A stretch of 64,000 nt of DNA from an uncultured Rhodospirillaceae bacterium (GCA_943787205.1 CALSLN010000016.1:154763-218762); one strand, 5' to 3'; positions 1 to 12,978 are shown, counted from the stretch's first letter. The notes: a model not told the origin generated them from the letters alone. Numbers and translations are program-made.

Positions 1-3449
<3,449 letters not shown>

Positions 3450-3814
3450 ACCGCTAACATCGACCCGCGAATTGGGTTTGCGGTCTGTCTGTATCTAGGG
3501 TCTGCTAAAAAAATGATCCGCGCCATAAGGTCTATAAATGTACTGATTGGCCCAACCTATTAAGTCATATCTATTTTTATTTATGACTGTGGCATTTCGG
3601 CCACAAATTGACCAATCTGTGGCGATTTAGCAATGCGGCGCCAAAACCCTATGGTCTCTAAGTGGATACGGCTTGCCATTGCGTCTCAATCGCCCACTCT
3701 CTGAACGTTCGTTCTAAAAGTCGCGGGTCTGATGCGGTCACGCATAATGGCCTGTGCGGGGGATTTACAGTTATTCGAGCCAAAGGGCTCAATTTTGGGA
3801 AGGAGAGACCACCC
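3450..3814. other. Intergenic region between gyrB and a TonB receptor gene
   Basis: These 365 bases are AT-richer than the flanking genes and hold no convincing reading frame. The frame of the downstream receptor stays open leftwards to 3662, but the residues before 3815 do not look like a signal peptide. The region carries the TGTGGC/GCCACA repeats entered separately and presumably the receptor promoter. No strong gyrB terminator was seen. Confidence 0.6.
3588..3623. promoter_or_regulatory. Overlapping TGTGGC / GCCACA inverted repeats
   Basis: TGTGGC at 3588-3593, GCCACA at 3600-3605 and TGTGGC at 3618-3623 form two alternative inverted repeats that share the middle arm. No T-run follows, so a simple terminator is unlikely. 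It may be a regulator-binding site or a leader structure for the receptor gene that starts 190 bases downstream. The repeat is seen directly; the role is inferred. Confidence 0.3.
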
Positions 3815-6289
3815 ATGCCACGTCAAACGCCACTCTTAAAGGCAGCGCTCTACGGCAGCGTCGCCCTGTTTACGAGCTCGCTCGCCGCCGAGGCCGTCGC
3901 GCAGCAGCTCGCCATCGAGGAAATCACCGTTACATCTCGTAAGCGTGAAGAAACCTTGCTTGAGATTCCGGTCTCGGTGACCGCGTTCTCGCAAAGTGAT
4001 ATCGATGCTTTGGGCGTAAGAGACCTAGAGTCGCTCTCAAAAGTCACGGTCGGGTTTGTTCTCGATAACGTTGGTCCTGGCGGATCCGGCGGGCGTCAAA
4101 ACCCAGCCATTCGTTTCCGTGGCCTCGCTGTGCAACAGCCTGGCCCAGCGGCCCGAGCTGGTGCGGTGTTCTGGGACGGCGGTTACATTTCTGATGGCGC
4201 AGGTATTCTGCCCCTCATGGATTTAGAACGCGTTGAAATAATCAAAGGCCCCCAGACTGCGTTCTTTGGCCGCAACACCTTCGCTGGTGCTGTGAGTTAT
4301 ATTCCAGCGGAACCAGGCGATGAATTCTCGGGCAAGGGATCCGTCGATTTCTCCCCGTCACAACAGAGCAGCTACAACGTATCAGCAGCCGTGGGTGGTC
4401 CAATTACAGATACGGTTGGCCTTCGCGTTGCCGCGACCCAGAATCGCAAAGGCGCTGACTTTGAGTACGATAATGGCGATCCGGCCGGCGAAGAAAACAC
4501 CACCGCAATTACTGCTGTGTCAACCTTCCAGGCCAACGAAGATTTTAAGCTCAAAGCGTCTGGTTTTTATGTACGGTCCGATGACACTCGGGCGCAACAG
4601 TCTCAGCGTGCAAACGTTCCGCTGGGTAGTTGTGATTTGCCCTATAGCGGTGAAATTCGAAATGTTGCCGATGGTTCCAGTGGCGGCACGTTCACGACAG
4701 ATCTTTCTACGAGACCTGCGGGAAATGTCTTCTGTGGCAACATCCCTGACTGGGATGTGGTTGAGCCAAGCCTTTCCGATGTTGGCAAGCTCACCTCCAG
4801 CACGCCTTTGTTCCTGTTTTCAAACCCGCTGTCCTTTGTTCAGACACTTCCTGAAGAAGTTCAAGGCAAGGGTATTCCCGGCGCACCTGATGGCCTGGGC
4901 GCGGAATACAAACTATGGCGGATTGATCTTCAGGCCGACTATGATCTTGCCAATGACGCAACCATTCATGCTCAGTTCACCCGGGGTGAGTCCTCTCACC
5001 AAGTTACGTGGGACAACAACTTCGGCATACCGGCAGGGTTTTTTCTTGCGTCCGGACCGTGGCTCGCAAATATTGCAACAGCTGTTCAAGATACCTACGC
5101 CGAGGCTCGTTATGTCTCAAGCGGTGAAGAGCGCTTACGCTACATGCTCGGCGTGAGTTACTACAAGCAAACCAATGACCAAGCCTCATTCTCTTCATTC
5201 GGTGCAACGCACAATCTGAACTTCTCAGAAGGTAAAAATATCGGTGTCTTCGGGTCGATTGACTACGATGTATCCGAACAATTTACCGTGTCTCTGGAAG
5301 GCCGTTGGAGCGAGGATACGCAAACCACCTTGTATGATGGTGTTTCCACAGTCTCACCCGGGGCCGTAATTGATTTAGCCACCGGTCTGCCGACGGGTGC
5401 ACTGACTGACTTGGAACAAAAGTACGATAAGTTCATGCCACGTGTGATCTTGTCTTACCAACCGACAGACACAACCAATTTCTACGCCAGTTGGTCGAAG
5501 AGTAATCTGCAAGGCATTTTCACCAATGCAGCAGACTACTCTGCAGCCGTAGGGGTCCCTCTTTCAGCTTCCTTGGGCGATTTCACGCCAACCCAAGAGC
5601 TCTCAGCCTTTGAAGTGGGCGTAAAGCAACGGGTGTCTGATTGGCTTAATTACTCCATTGCGGCCTATCACATGGAATGGGACAACCAGACCTTCTTCGA
5701 GTTGAGCCCGGCGCCATTCTTCACCGCGGCTAACCTGTCCGGCGATGCCAAAATCAAAGGTGTGGATGTTGAAATCGATGCCTTTCCGACCGACTGGCTT
5801 AGGGTCACCGCAGGCGTGTCTTACAATGACGTAGAGTTGACAGACTTTGCCGGTGCCGGTTCTGTTGCCACATCCGTGCTGACAGGCCCGGGCGTGCTGT
5901 CTGCTGGTCAGCAAATCTCCGCTGTCGGCAACCGTCCACGGTACACGCCGAACTGGACTGGAAGCATTTCCCCGACCATCCAGCTTAGCGAGTTGGCCGG
6001 GCTGGAAAATGATCTCTGGCTTCGTGTCGATGCCATTTATCAAGGCAACTTCTTCGTTGATAACTTTGAGTACAACAAGGTTGCCAGTTACTGGAAGTTC
6101 AACGCCAGAATCCATGCTGACGTTGGCGATAACTTCGCCGTTGAGCTCTACGGCAGCAACCTGACCAACGATCTCAGCCACAACACGGCGGTTGGTACGA
6201 CCAGCATCTTCTTTGGCGCAGACCGTAAGAATTTTGCCACTCTACCGCGGAAAAGAGAGTTTGGTCTTAAGTTGATCAGCAACTTCTAA
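3815..6289 (+). CDS. TonB-dependent outer-membrane receptor
   Basis: This is a beta-barrel receptor that takes up a large ligand (siderophore, cobalamin, glycan or similar) using TonB energy; the ligand cannot be told from sequence. The chosen ATG at 3815 follows GGGAAGGAGAG and gives a clear signal peptide ending in AEAVAQ, with 824 residues in all. A TonB-box-like IEEITVTSRKREE follows the cleavage site near residue 33. The plug domain shows an AIRFRGL element and VEIIKGPQTAFFGRNTFAG around residues 140-155. The barrel ends in an aromatic residue (LISNF), as outer-membrane proteins usually do. It stands alone between gyrB and a strong terminator. It is more distant from the three receptors at 45.5-54 kb than those are from one another. 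Confidence 0.93.
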   Translation: MPRQTPLLKAALYGSVALFTSSLAAEAVAQQLAIEEITVTSRKREETLLEIPVSVTAFSQSDIDALGVRDLESLSKVTVGFVLDNVGPGGSGGRQNPAIRFRGLAVQQPGPAARAGAVFWDGGYISDGAGILPLMDLERVEIIKGPQTAFFGRNTFAGAVSYIPAEPGDEFSGKGSVDFSPSQQSSYNVSAAVGGPITDTVGLRVAATQNRKGADFEYDNGDPAGEENTTAITAVSTFQANEDFKLKASGFYVRSDDTRAQQSQRANVPLGSCDLPYSGEIRNVADGSSGGTFTTDLSTRPAGNVFCGNIPDWDVVEPSLSDVGKLTSSTPLFLFSNPLSFVQTLPEEVQGKGIPGAPDGLGAEYKLWRIDLQADYDLANDATIHAQFTRGESSHQVTWDNNFGIPAGFFLASGPWLANIATAVQDTYAEARYVSSGEERLRYMLGVSYYKQTNDQASFSSFGATHNLNFSEGKNIGVFGSIDYDVSEQFTVSLEGRWSEDTQTTLYDGVSTVSPGAVIDLATGLPTGALTDLEQKYDKFMPRVILSYQPTDTTNFYASWSKSNLQGIFTNAADYSAAVGVPLSASLGDFTPTQELSAFEVGVKQRVSDWLNYSIAAYHMEWDNQTFFELSPAPFFTAANLSGDAKIKGVDVEIDAFPTDWLRVTAGVSYNDVELTDFAGAGSVATSVLTGPGVLSAGQQISAVGNRPRYTPNWTGSISPTIQLSELAGLENDLWLRVDAIYQGNFFVDNFEYNKVASYWKFNARIHADVGDNFAVELYGSNLTNDLSHNTAVGTTSIFFGADRKNFATLPRKREFGLKLISNF

Positions 6290-6316
6290 ACCTCTTGCGA
6301 CACGAACAAAGACTGG

Positions 6317-6351
6317 CCGGCTGCATCTTCGGGTGCAGCCGGTTTTCTTTT
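6317..6351 (+). terminator. Rho-independent terminator after the TonB receptor gene
   Basis: A perfect 9-bp stem, CCGGCTGCA (6317-6325) with TGCAGCCGG (6334-6342), encloses an 8-base loop and runs into TTTTCTTTT. It lies 27 bases after the receptor stop. The following 240 bases up to 6590 hold no gene that I can support. Confidence 0.9.
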
Positions 6352-6590
6352 GCCTGCTCGGTCTTAATCTGTGTGCGCGCTGCCCATGCCTGGAAACTGG
6401 TTTGAAGTCAGGCCAGTACGTGTCGACTTGAATCCATACTCGTTTGTAAATCTGTCAAACGGTTGAATATGCGCGATAAAATTTTAGAAACCCCGTCATG
6501 CATGGGCTCGTTCTTCGTAAAATCAGTATTTTTTTAGGGTGGATCGCCGCGCAGGCTTAAGGGTCGTTGACGGCGACCTGGACGCGATCA

Positions 6591-6764
6591 TCACCCTCTT
6601 TGAGGGGCGTCGACCGTATCAAGGTGATCCTCCCAGGTGTCGGCATACTCAGCAAGGGCGAGAGCTAACACCTCGTCGATAGGTTTCTCCAATCGCTCGG
6701 CCAGCGCTTTCAGGCGGGCTTCTAGGTCTTCTGATATGGCGATTGTGACGGATGTCGTATTCAC
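6591..6764 (-). CDS. Ribbon-helix-helix (CopG-type) small protein, orphan
   Basis: This 57-residue protein looks like a ribbon-helix-helix DNA-binding protein of the antitoxin type. It has a short beta strand (NTTSVTIAI), then SEDLEARLKALAERLEKP and a second helix, EVLALALAEYADTW. The frame is open for 14 more codons upstream, but the GTG at 6764 follows AAGGAG at ideal distance and starts exactly at the expected N-terminus. In toxin-antitoxin pairs a RelE/ParE-type toxin usually follows directly. Here the next 240 bases downstream (down to 6352) show no toxin frame, and upstream is the divergent penicillin-binding protein gene. It could be an autonomous regulator or the survivor of a lost pair. 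Confidence 0.7.
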   Translation of the reverse strand: MNTTSVTIAISEDLEARLKALAERLEKPIDEVLALALAEYADTWEDHLDTVDAPQRG

Positions 6765-6882
6765 CGGTCGCTCCTTATTTTGAGGTCGGTTTGTTGCCGC
6801 CCTCATGCTGTTAATGTCTGACTAACCGTAGATATGCCACACTTTGACCGTACCTAACCAAATTACATGGTCGGCGAGGGAT

Positions 6883-8790
6883 ATGGCTACGTCAAAAAAA
6901 CCTAAAAACGTTAAGAAAGCTCAAAAGTCCGCCCGTAACGAGAAGGTGTCGCGCGGCTGGTGGTTCTGGCTTTCTAACGGCCTATCAGCCTTGATCTGGA
7001 TGACCCTCCTGGCCGGGGGCGTGCTGGGCTATTTTGCGCTCGGCTTGCCGAACGTCGACGACGTTGTCGCCTCAACCCGACGCCAACCCATCCTGACCGT
7101 CCGGGATGCCCAAGGCGGAGACATCGTTCGCATTGGCGCTCTGTACGGGGAAGCGCTCTCCGTCTCTGATTTGCCACCCGCCCTGCCCGCAGCGGTGATG
7201 GCCATCGAAGACCGCCGCTTCTACAGCCATTTCGGCATAGACCCCCGCGGCTTTGCACGCGCTATGCTCGCGAACATACGGGCTGGCTCTGTCGTTCAGG
7301 GTGGCAGTACGATTACACAGCAGGTTGCGAAAAACCTCTTTCTGACGCCCGAACGCACGATCGCCAGGAAGATCAGGGAAGCTCTGCTGGCCTTGTGGCT
7401 GGAGCAAAAATTCACCAAAGAGCAAATCCTGACTCTCTATTTGAACCGTGTGTACTTGGGGTCGGGAACGTATGGAGCTGAAGCCGCAGCCCAAACTTAT
7501 TTCGGCCGCTCTGCCCGCGACCTCTCGGTCTATCAGGCCGCGATGATTGCAGGGCTCATGAAAGCCCCATCTCGTTACAATCCAAAAACGGATATCGATG
7601 CAGCGCGCGCGCGGACAGCGGTTGTCCTGCAGGCCATGGTCGATGCCGGGTATCTGACGTCCGAGCAATCAGCAGCGGCCAAGAGCGGCGGTCAGGTGCG
7701 CGTGAGCAAGGGTGTCTCTGGTAGGGGGCGGTATTTCGCCGATTGGGTTCTTGCAACGCTGGACGGCCTTGTGGGGCCTATTGAAGACGACCTCGTCGTT
7801 CACACGACTTTAGACCCTGATGTTCAATCGTCTTCAGAACGCCGTTTGTCTGCGGCGCTTTCGGGTGATGCCGAAAAGAGGGGCGCAGAGCAAGGCGCAA
7901 TTGTTGTGTTGTCGCCGGATGGCGCAGTTCGAGCTTTGGTCGGAGGACGTGACTATAAATCGAGTCAATTTAACCGTGCCGTTCAGGCGCGCCGCCAACC
8001 TGGTTCCGCCTTCAAGCCGTTCGTTTATTTGTCTGGTTTGGAAGCGGGTCTCAAGCCGACCGATATTTTGAAAGATGCGCCGATCAACATCGATGGATGG
8101 CGGCCAAAAAATTTCTCCGGAACCTACGAAGGGGACATTTCTCTTGAGGATTCTCTGGCGAGGTCGATCAATACGGTTGCTGTTCGTGTCGCTCGAAAAG
8201 CTGGGCCAACTGCGATTGCTGAGACGGCGCGACGGGTTGGTATCTCAACACCGCTTGCTAATGATTTAGGCCTTGCACTAGGTACGTCCGAAGTCAGTTT
8301 GATTGAATTAACTGCGGCCTATGCCCCGTTCTCAAACGGCGGCGTCGCAATCGTGCCCTATGGCATCATTGATGTCGTTACGAACGATGGTCGTGTTCTG
8401 TACCGACGTCAGGGCGGTGGTCTCGGTCGAGCAGCAGACCCTGAACACGTGGGGATGATGAATCGCATGCTGTCCAAGACCATGATGACGGGGACAGGAA
8501 AAGGCGCGCAACTTGATCGCCCGTCTGCGGGCAAAACAGGTACCAGCCAAGACTTCAGGGATGCATGGTTTGTCGGGTATACGCCAGACTACATTGCCGG
8601 CGTTTGGGTTGGGAACGACGCTGGTAAAGGCATGAAGGGTATTACAGGGGGCGGTGTTCCCGCGCGCGTTTGGCGTGATGTGATGCTAGAAGCCCACCGT
8701 GGTGCACCGGCGACGGCTCTTGCTGGATGGATTCCGCCGAAGCCAGTCGATACGCTTACGCGGTTTTGGCGTCGTCTGACGGGCGGATAA
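6883..8790 (+). CDS. Class A penicillin-binding protein (PBP1A family)
   Basis: This is a bifunctional enzyme that polymerises lipid II glycan strands and cross-links their peptides in the periplasm. The 635-residue form starts at the ATG at 6883 behind GGCGAGGG; an in-frame ATG at 6844 has no ribosome site. A Lys-rich cytoplasmic tail is followed by one membrane anchor near residues 28-50. The GT51 transglycosylase has the catalytic EDRRFYSHFG near residue 109, then GGSTITQQVAKNLFL. The transpeptidase has GSAFKP (catalytic Ser near 375), SIN in SLARSINTVAV, and GKTGTSQ near 550. At 635 residues it is shorter than E. coli PBP1a, as is common in alphaproteobacteria. Its end overlaps the convergent exporter gene by 35 bases. 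Confidence 0.93.
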   Translation: MATSKKPKNVKKAQKSARNEKVSRGWWFWLSNGLSALIWMTLLAGGVLGYFALGLPNVDDVVASTRRQPILTVRDAQGGDIVRIGALYGEALSVSDLPPALPAAVMAIEDRRFYSHFGIDPRGFARAMLANIRAGSVVQGGSTITQQVAKNLFLTPERTIARKIREALLALWLEQKFTKEQILTLYLNRVYLGSGTYGAEAAAQTYFGRSARDLSVYQAAMIAGLMKAPSRYNPKTDIDAARARTAVVLQAMVDAGYLTSEQSAAAKSGGQVRVSKGVSGRGRYFADWVLATLDGLVGPIEDDLVVHTTLDPDVQSSSERRLSAALSGDAEKRGAEQGAIVVLSPDGAVRALVGGRDYKSSQFNRAVQARRQPGSAFKPFVYLSGLEAGLKPTDILKDAPINIDGWRPKNFSGTYEGDISLEDSLARSINTVAVRVARKAGPTAIAETARRVGISTPLANDLGLALGTSEVSLIELTAAYAPFSNGGVAIVPYGIIDVVTNDGRVLYRRQGGGLGRAADPEHVGMMNRMLSKTMMTGTGKGAQLDRPSAGKTGTSQDFRDAWFVGYTPDYIAGVWVGNDAGKGMKGITGGGVPARVWRDVMLEAHRGAPATALAGWIPPKPVDTLTRFWRRLTGG

Positions 8791-9979
8791 GGCCGCGCAT
8801 TCTCGCGTGCACGTAGACAACGGCGGCGCATACCCAGCTGAGCAAAATGACCGCAAAAAGAGGGGTGGTTGTCCCGTTATGGAGATAGCCAGCGCTAAAC
8901 CCAATGATTGCTCCTCCACTCATCTGCAAGAACCCAATAGCGGAGGACGCCGTCCCTGCAATTTGAGGGAAGGGTGTTAGGGCACCAGCTGTGGCCGTCG
9001 GTAAAACAAACCCGCAGGCAAAGAACACGCCGACGATCGGAATAATAACGGCGGGTGTTGTCTCCACGCCACTGATGGCAAGACCAAAACCAAGCAGACC
9101 AAAGGTGAGTCCAAGGCTAATGCCAACGCCGATTATGCGAACGATCCCGATTTTGCGCACTAATTTTCCGGCTAACAATCCTCCGCATGCGTATCCAATC
9201 GCGACGAAGAAAAATAGATACCCAAATTTATCTGGCGCAACACCGAGGACGCCGATGATGACAAATGAGCCGACGGAGATAAAACTAAAGAGTGCGCCAT
9301 AGGAAAACATAAGCGTTAGGGAAAACGCGAGAAATTGCGGCGTCTTCAAAATGTGAGAAAAATTATGTGCCATTTGCCTGGCTTGTGTTGCTGAATGATC
9401 GCGTTGAGCGTTTGTCTCTCTAAGCAGGATGTAAACCGCCAAGATAAAGAGGCCGCCGAGTATCGTGAGAGCGACGAAGTGGCTGCGCCATCCGAACAAT
9501 ACGTGCAGCCAACCGCCGATCATCGGTGCGACGGCGGGAGCAAGTGCCATCGCAGATGCGATGTAAGCCAGAAAACGTGCTGCCTCGTCCTTCTCGTAAA
9601 CATCGCGCACGATAGCTCTGACAAGGACAGGCCCGGCGCACCCTCCAACCGCTTGTACGAAACGCCAGGCGATAAGAGCTTCGATCGATGAGGCTGCCAT
9701 GCACCCAAGGCTGCCAATAACAAAAACAACCATTCCGCCAATCAGGATAGGCCGCCGCCCAAAACGATCTGACAAAGGCCCATAAATTACGGTCGCGCAG
9801 GCAAACCCACCGATGAAAACACTCATGGTCGCTTGGACCCGAGAGATTGTCGTGTCGAAGGTTGCTGTAAGAGACGGCAACGACGGCAGGTACAAATCCG
9901 TCGATAGCGGTCCAAGAGCAACCATAAGAGTCAAAAGGAGGGTGACCTTTATGTCCTTGGGGTTGTTTTTTGGCGTCAT
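8756..9979 (-). CDS. Bcr/CflA-family MFS drug exporter
   Basis: This is a 12-helix inner-membrane drug:proton antiporter of the Bcr/CflA (DHA1) group. The ATG at 9979 lies behind GGGGAAAC and gives 407 residues; the frame runs further upstream without a site. Typical marks are the first-helix motif GPLSTDLYLPSLP, the MFS motif A in loop 2-3 (GPLSDRFGRRP), and the helix-5 region GGCAGPVLVRAIVRD. Hydrophobic segments recur across the whole length. The last codons overlap the convergent penicillin-binding protein gene. The substrate is unknown; drugs, sulfonamides or cysteine are the family's known cargoes. Confidence 0.88.
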   Translation of the reverse strand: MTPKNNPKDIKVTLLLTLMVALGPLSTDLYLPSLPSLTATFDTTISRVQATMSVFIGGFACATVIYGPLSDRFGRRPILIGGMVVFVIGSLGCMAASSIEALIAWRFVQAVGGCAGPVLVRAIVRDVYEKDEAARFLAYIASAMALAPAVAPMIGGWLHVLFGWRSHFVALTILGGLFILAVYILLRETNAQRDHSATQARQMAHNFSHILKTPQFLAFSLTLMFSYGALFSFISVGSFVIIGVLGVAPDKFGYLFFFVAIGYACGGLLAGKLVRKIGIVRIIGVGISLGLTFGLLGFGLAISGVETTPAVIIPIVGVFFACGFVLPTATAGALTPFPQIAGTASSAIGFLQMSGGAIIGFSAGYLHNGTTTPLFAVILLSWVCAAVVYVHARMRGLIRPSDDAKTA

Positions 9980-10455
9980 TTTTAATGTTTCCCCGTCAGA
10001 TATAAACCGAATACAAGTTAATACCTGCAAGGGTACGATCTCGATGGCGAGACCCTATGCAAATCGCCAGGAACCCAAAAGAAAAAAGAAGAGTCCGATA
10101 CTGACCTATCGGCGAACTCGTTTCGCCCCGATTCAAACCTTGAGCATAAATGACTCAATTTGATCGATTTCTGTAACTTCCAGAACCCTATCAGCCAAAC
10201 AAAGCAACTTAATATACGTTGAGGGAGTAGCATTTTACACTACATATACGTCGTTGGTTGAGCGCTAAAAAAATTACAAAGCGCGGCCATAACACTGAGT
10301 TAGGACTTCGTTAAATCTGACTCCTATAAAGTCAGCCGATACAAAAAATAAACGACGTCCAGCCCAGGCCAGCGATCACAAGGGTAACGCACAAAAAGAT
10401 AGGCAGCATGTCAGCCAACGCTTTGGAACGACATGCATATTTAAGGAGTGACCCC
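9980..10455. other. Intergenic region, no gene seen
   Basis: These are 476 AT-rich bases between the divergent exporter and SleB-type hydrolase genes. A small inverted repeat, CTGACT...AGTCAG, lies near 10317-10335. The CGATTCAAACC stretch near 10129 resembles a tRNA T-loop, but no cloverleaf arms pair around it. Promoters for both flanking genes must lie here, but I cannot place them. Confidence 0.5.
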
Positions 10456-11121
10456 GTGATCAGTAGGACTAAGTCTCTGACCATGCGTGTTCTGAAAACA
10501 TATGTTGTCGCGTTTGCAGCCATGATGGTTTTGCATTCAACACAATCGCATGCCGCTGACATTCCAGACGATCTAATGATCGACTTGGATAGCCTCACCG
10601 TTTCAGAAACCGAATTCGTTTGCCTCGCGCTCAATGATTATTTTGAAGCTCGTGGTGAAAGCCTTGCCGGACGACTTGCTGTTGCAAAGGTTGTTATCAA
10701 TCGCGCAATGGATAAGCGTTACCCGACAAATGTTTGTGATGTGATAAAGCAAAACAAAGCGCGCGTTATGCATCGTTGCCAATTTTCCTGGTACTGTGAC
10801 GGACGCCCTGACACACCATACAATCGGGTTTCTTGGATTCGATCCTTGAAGCTCGCTGCTGCTGTCTTACAGAAAGACTCCAGCATCGCTGATCCGACGG
10901 GTGGTGCGCTTTGGTACCATGCAGCATTCGTTCACCCAGCTTGGGCAGATAACCTGCAGGTCTCCGGTGTCGTAGGCGGTCACATCTTCTATGTTGACCT
11001 TGAAGGTAGCCGGTATGCCAAGGCATCGGTTAAGCGAGACCCAATGGTTCCTGCCTTGCATCGTTTCTCTGAGTGGGTTGAATCCCGAGAGGCACGTCCA
11101 ACTGCAATCGCAAGCCGCTAA
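10456..11121 (+). CDS. Exported cell wall hydrolase, SleB/CwlJ type
   Basis: The protein is a likely peptidoglycan lytic enzyme of the SleB/CwlJ (Hydrolase_2) family, acting in the periplasm. The GTG at 10456 is preceded by AAGGAG five bases upstream and is preferred over the ATG at 10408. The 221-residue product begins with a signal sequence ending near SHAADIP. The family core LNDYFEARGES carries the probable catalytic Glu, followed by AVAKVVINRAMDKRYP and a CQFSW element. The central WYCDGRPDTP and the region near GGALWYHA are also typical. The stop overlaps the stop of the convergent metallopeptidase gene by four bases. In non-sporulating proteobacteria the exact role of this family is not settled. 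Confidence 0.85.
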   Translation: MISRTKSLTMRVLKTYVVAFAAMMVLHSTQSHAADIPDDLMIDLDSLTVSETEFVCLALNDYFEARGESLAGRLAVAKVVINRAMDKRYPTNVCDVIKQNKARVMHRCQFSWYCDGRPDTPYNRVSWIRSLKLAAAVLQKDSSIADPTGGALWYHAAFVHPAWADNLQVSGVVGGHIFYVDLEGSRYAKASVKRDPMVPALHRFSEWVESREARPTAIASR

Positions 11122-11873
11122 GCCTGGCTGCTCCAAGGCGCTAAGCCATATCGATGAAGTTGACCGCCATGCTCTTTGAGCCAGGCGGTTGGCATGCGTC
11201 TGTCTGTGACTAAGCTATCTACAGTTTTCCAGAATCGAGCGGAATGGTTGAGTTCGCAAAGGTGAGACACCTCATGCGCTACAACGTAGTTTAAAACGCT
11301 TTCTGGCGTCATTATGAGGCGCCAGCTGAACGATAATTTTCCATCGACCGTGCAGCTACCCCAACGAGACCGTGTGTCGCGTAATGAAATGCTTGTCACA
11401 GTTCTATCTAATGTCTGTGCGTAGGTGTGCGCAATTGGAGATATAACTTTTCGCGCTTCTTGTTTGAACCAATCGTGCACGCGACGCGATAGATGATTCA
11501 CTGATCCCGATACATTGAGGGTTTCAAGTTCGCGCCACACCCCCCTACGCGCATCAGGTCGGTGTCGAATCGTATGCATGTTGCCTAGGATTGGTACTGA
11601 TGTACCGTCAGAAAACGGTACGGGCGGCATGAGTTCGCTTAGTCTGTCTGAAATCCAATAGGCTTTCTCATTTGCAAAAGCGACAGCGGCTGCCTTGCTT
11701 GTGCGACGTGGTTTTACCAGAACCACACACCCCCGTATTGGATCGACCCTAAGGCTTATGCGGCGCGCCCGGGCGTGCTCGGATAGCAGTACGTGCATGT
11801 CTTGACCGTTGACGGTCAGCGTTAATGTCTGGGGCAATGCAGGCGTTCTAGCCACGCTTAAAGGTCCGACCAA
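11118..11873 (-). CDS. YgjP-like zinc metallopeptidase (DUF45)
   Basis: This is a cytosolic protein of the YgjP / DUF45 metallopeptidase family (SprT-like fold), with 251 residues. The zinc motif is [14 protein letters not shown] near residues 201-214, where the two His and the Glu form HExxH and the downstream His fits the third ligand. Upstream is the family signature [11 protein letters not shown] near residue 167. The N-terminal half contains a beta-rich region with RISLRVDP. It is the last gene of the leftward ccm operon and overlaps the cysteine-cluster gene before it by 16 bases, so it is probably translationally coupled. The substrate is unknown. Confidence 0.85.
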   Translation of the reverse strand: MVGPLSVARTPALPQTLTLTVNGQDMHVLLSEHARARRISLRVDPIRGCVVLVKPRRTSKAAAVAFANEKAYWISDRLSELMPPVPFSDGTSVPILGNMHTIRHRPDARRGVWRELETLNVSGSVNHLSRRVHDWFKQEARKVISPIAHTYAQTLDRTVTSISLRDTRSRWGSCTVDGKLSFSWRLIMTPESVLNYVVAHEVSHLCELNHSARFWKTVDSLVTDRRMPTAWLKEHGGQLHRYGLAPWSSQA

Positions 11874-12319
11874 TCAATCATGTGAGAACTTAGAGGGCCT
11901 GCTACAGTTTCAGAGATCGCGCGCCCTTGAACAGAGATGCCTGCTTTGTGCACCGTATCGCCATCCCCCGATACGAGAGGGTGCCAATCTGCCAAGCCTT
12001 CGCCGTTCGCAAGAAGTCGATAGGCACAGGTAGATGGCAACCAATTCAGCGTGCCGGCCGTTTTTGGAGAAAGCTCTACGCAGTCTGGCACTTTAGCTTT
12101 TCGGTTTTTGTAATCGGTGCACTGACATGTTTTTAAGTCGAGTAGGCGACACGCAACATTGGTTGGAAAAATCTCATCCGTATCGGCATCCTGGAGTTTG
12201 TGAAGACAACATTTTCCGCATCCGTCACAAAGGCTTTCCCACTCCTGCTGCGACATCTGCGACAGTGTTTTGGTGCGCCAAAAAGGTTCACCCCCCTTAG
12301 TGCTGGCGTCTTTTGTCAA
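11858..12319 (-). CDS. YcgN/YkgJ-family cysteine cluster protein (UPF0260)
   Basis: A 153-residue cytosolic protein of the UPF0260 group, a conserved family with a cysteine cluster thought to bind metal or an Fe-S cluster. The cysteines are clear: [13 protein letters not shown] near residues 31-43, then [14 protein letters not shown] near 62-75, a Cys in VPDCVEL, and a last one in PSTCAYRLL. No signal peptide is seen. Its start overlaps the stop of the SCO1 gene by four bases (ATGA), and its end overlaps the YgjP-like gene, so it belongs to the operon. The biochemical role is unknown for the whole family. Confidence 0.88.
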   Translation of the reverse strand: MTKDASTKGGEPFWRTKTLSQMSQQEWESLCDGCGKCCLHKLQDADTDEIFPTNVACRLLDLKTCQCTDYKNRKAKVPDCVELSPKTAGTLNWLPSTCAYRLLANGEGLADWHPLVSGDGDTVHKAGISVQGRAISETVAGPLSSHMIDWSDL

Positions 12320-12924
12320 AGCAGCTCTCTGAGCTTGGAGGTGAGCTGCTCCATCGTGACATCTTTTCCGAAATGATCGATGTACCGTCCGCTGCGGTTC
12401 ATCAAATACAAATACCCTGAATGGTCGATCGTGTACTCGCCCTCTTCACCAATCGGTGTCTCGCGGAAGAACACGCGGTAAGCACTCGCTGCGTCTTGAA
12501 CTTGTTCCGCGGTGCCTGTCAGCCCAATCATACGTTCGTGAAAATTATTCACGTAGGAGGCCATCGTTGCTGATGTGTCTCTCTTCGAATCAAGAGAAAT
12601 AAAGATGGGCTGCACAAGTTCACTCTTCTGCCCAGGCAAAACATCAATTGCATCTGCAATGATCTGCAATGTCATCGGGCAAATGTCCGGGCAATACGTA
12701 AAACCAAAATAGACCAAGCTGTAATGACCGAGCAGGATTTGCTCGTTGACCTCTGTGCCTGTTTGATCAACGAGAGTGAATGCACCACCGATAGCCGCTG
12801 ACCCGTCAACTGTGGTGTTGTTCGGGTCGGGTCGGAATACAGGCAGATAAAGCGCAAGAATGAGCAAAGTGCTAAGCGCTATCATGGCACCGATGATGAG
12901 TCTTTTTGCGAGGGCTGGTGTCAT
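12316..12924 (-). CDS. SCO1/SenC-family copper chaperone
   Basis: SCO1/SenC proteins are membrane-anchored thioredoxin-fold proteins that deliver copper to, or reduce thiols in, the CuA site of cytochrome oxidase. This one has 202 residues with one N-terminal membrane anchor (residues ~10-28). It keeps the copper ligands: [13 protein letters not shown] near residue 77 (CxxxC) and the conserved His in [10 protein letters not shown] near 170. It sits 54 bases after ccmI in the same direction and overlaps the next gene by four bases. Placement in a cytochrome c maturation operon supports a role in respiratory oxidase assembly. Confidence 0.93.
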   Translation of the reverse strand: MTPALAKRLIIGAMIALSTLLILALYLPVFRPDPNNTTVDGSAAIGGAFTLVDQTGTEVNEQILLGHYSLVYFGFTYCPDICPMTLQIIADAIDVLPGQKSELVQPIFISLDSKRDTSATMASYVNNFHERMIGLTGTAEQVQDAASAYRVFFRETPIGEEGEYTIDHSGYLYLMNRSGRYIDHFGKDVTMEQLTSKLRELL

Positions 12925-12978
12925 GAAATTATCCTTGGTCGGTCGTGTATGGGGTCTGTCGTCGTTAGATATATCTTT

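Noticed and set aside
5603..6181. 192-codon open frame antisense to the TonB receptor
   Set aside because: It is a shadow of the receptor barrel; no motif or start signal supports it.
6352..6590. A RelE/ParE-type toxin paired with the ribbon-helix-helix gene
   Set aside because: Frames here are short and interrupted, and none shows a RelE/ParE pattern.
10115..10160. Possible tRNA, because of a CGATTCAAACC T-loop-like stretch
   Set aside because: The flanking 5-base arms do not pair, and no acceptor or anticodon stem can be drawn.
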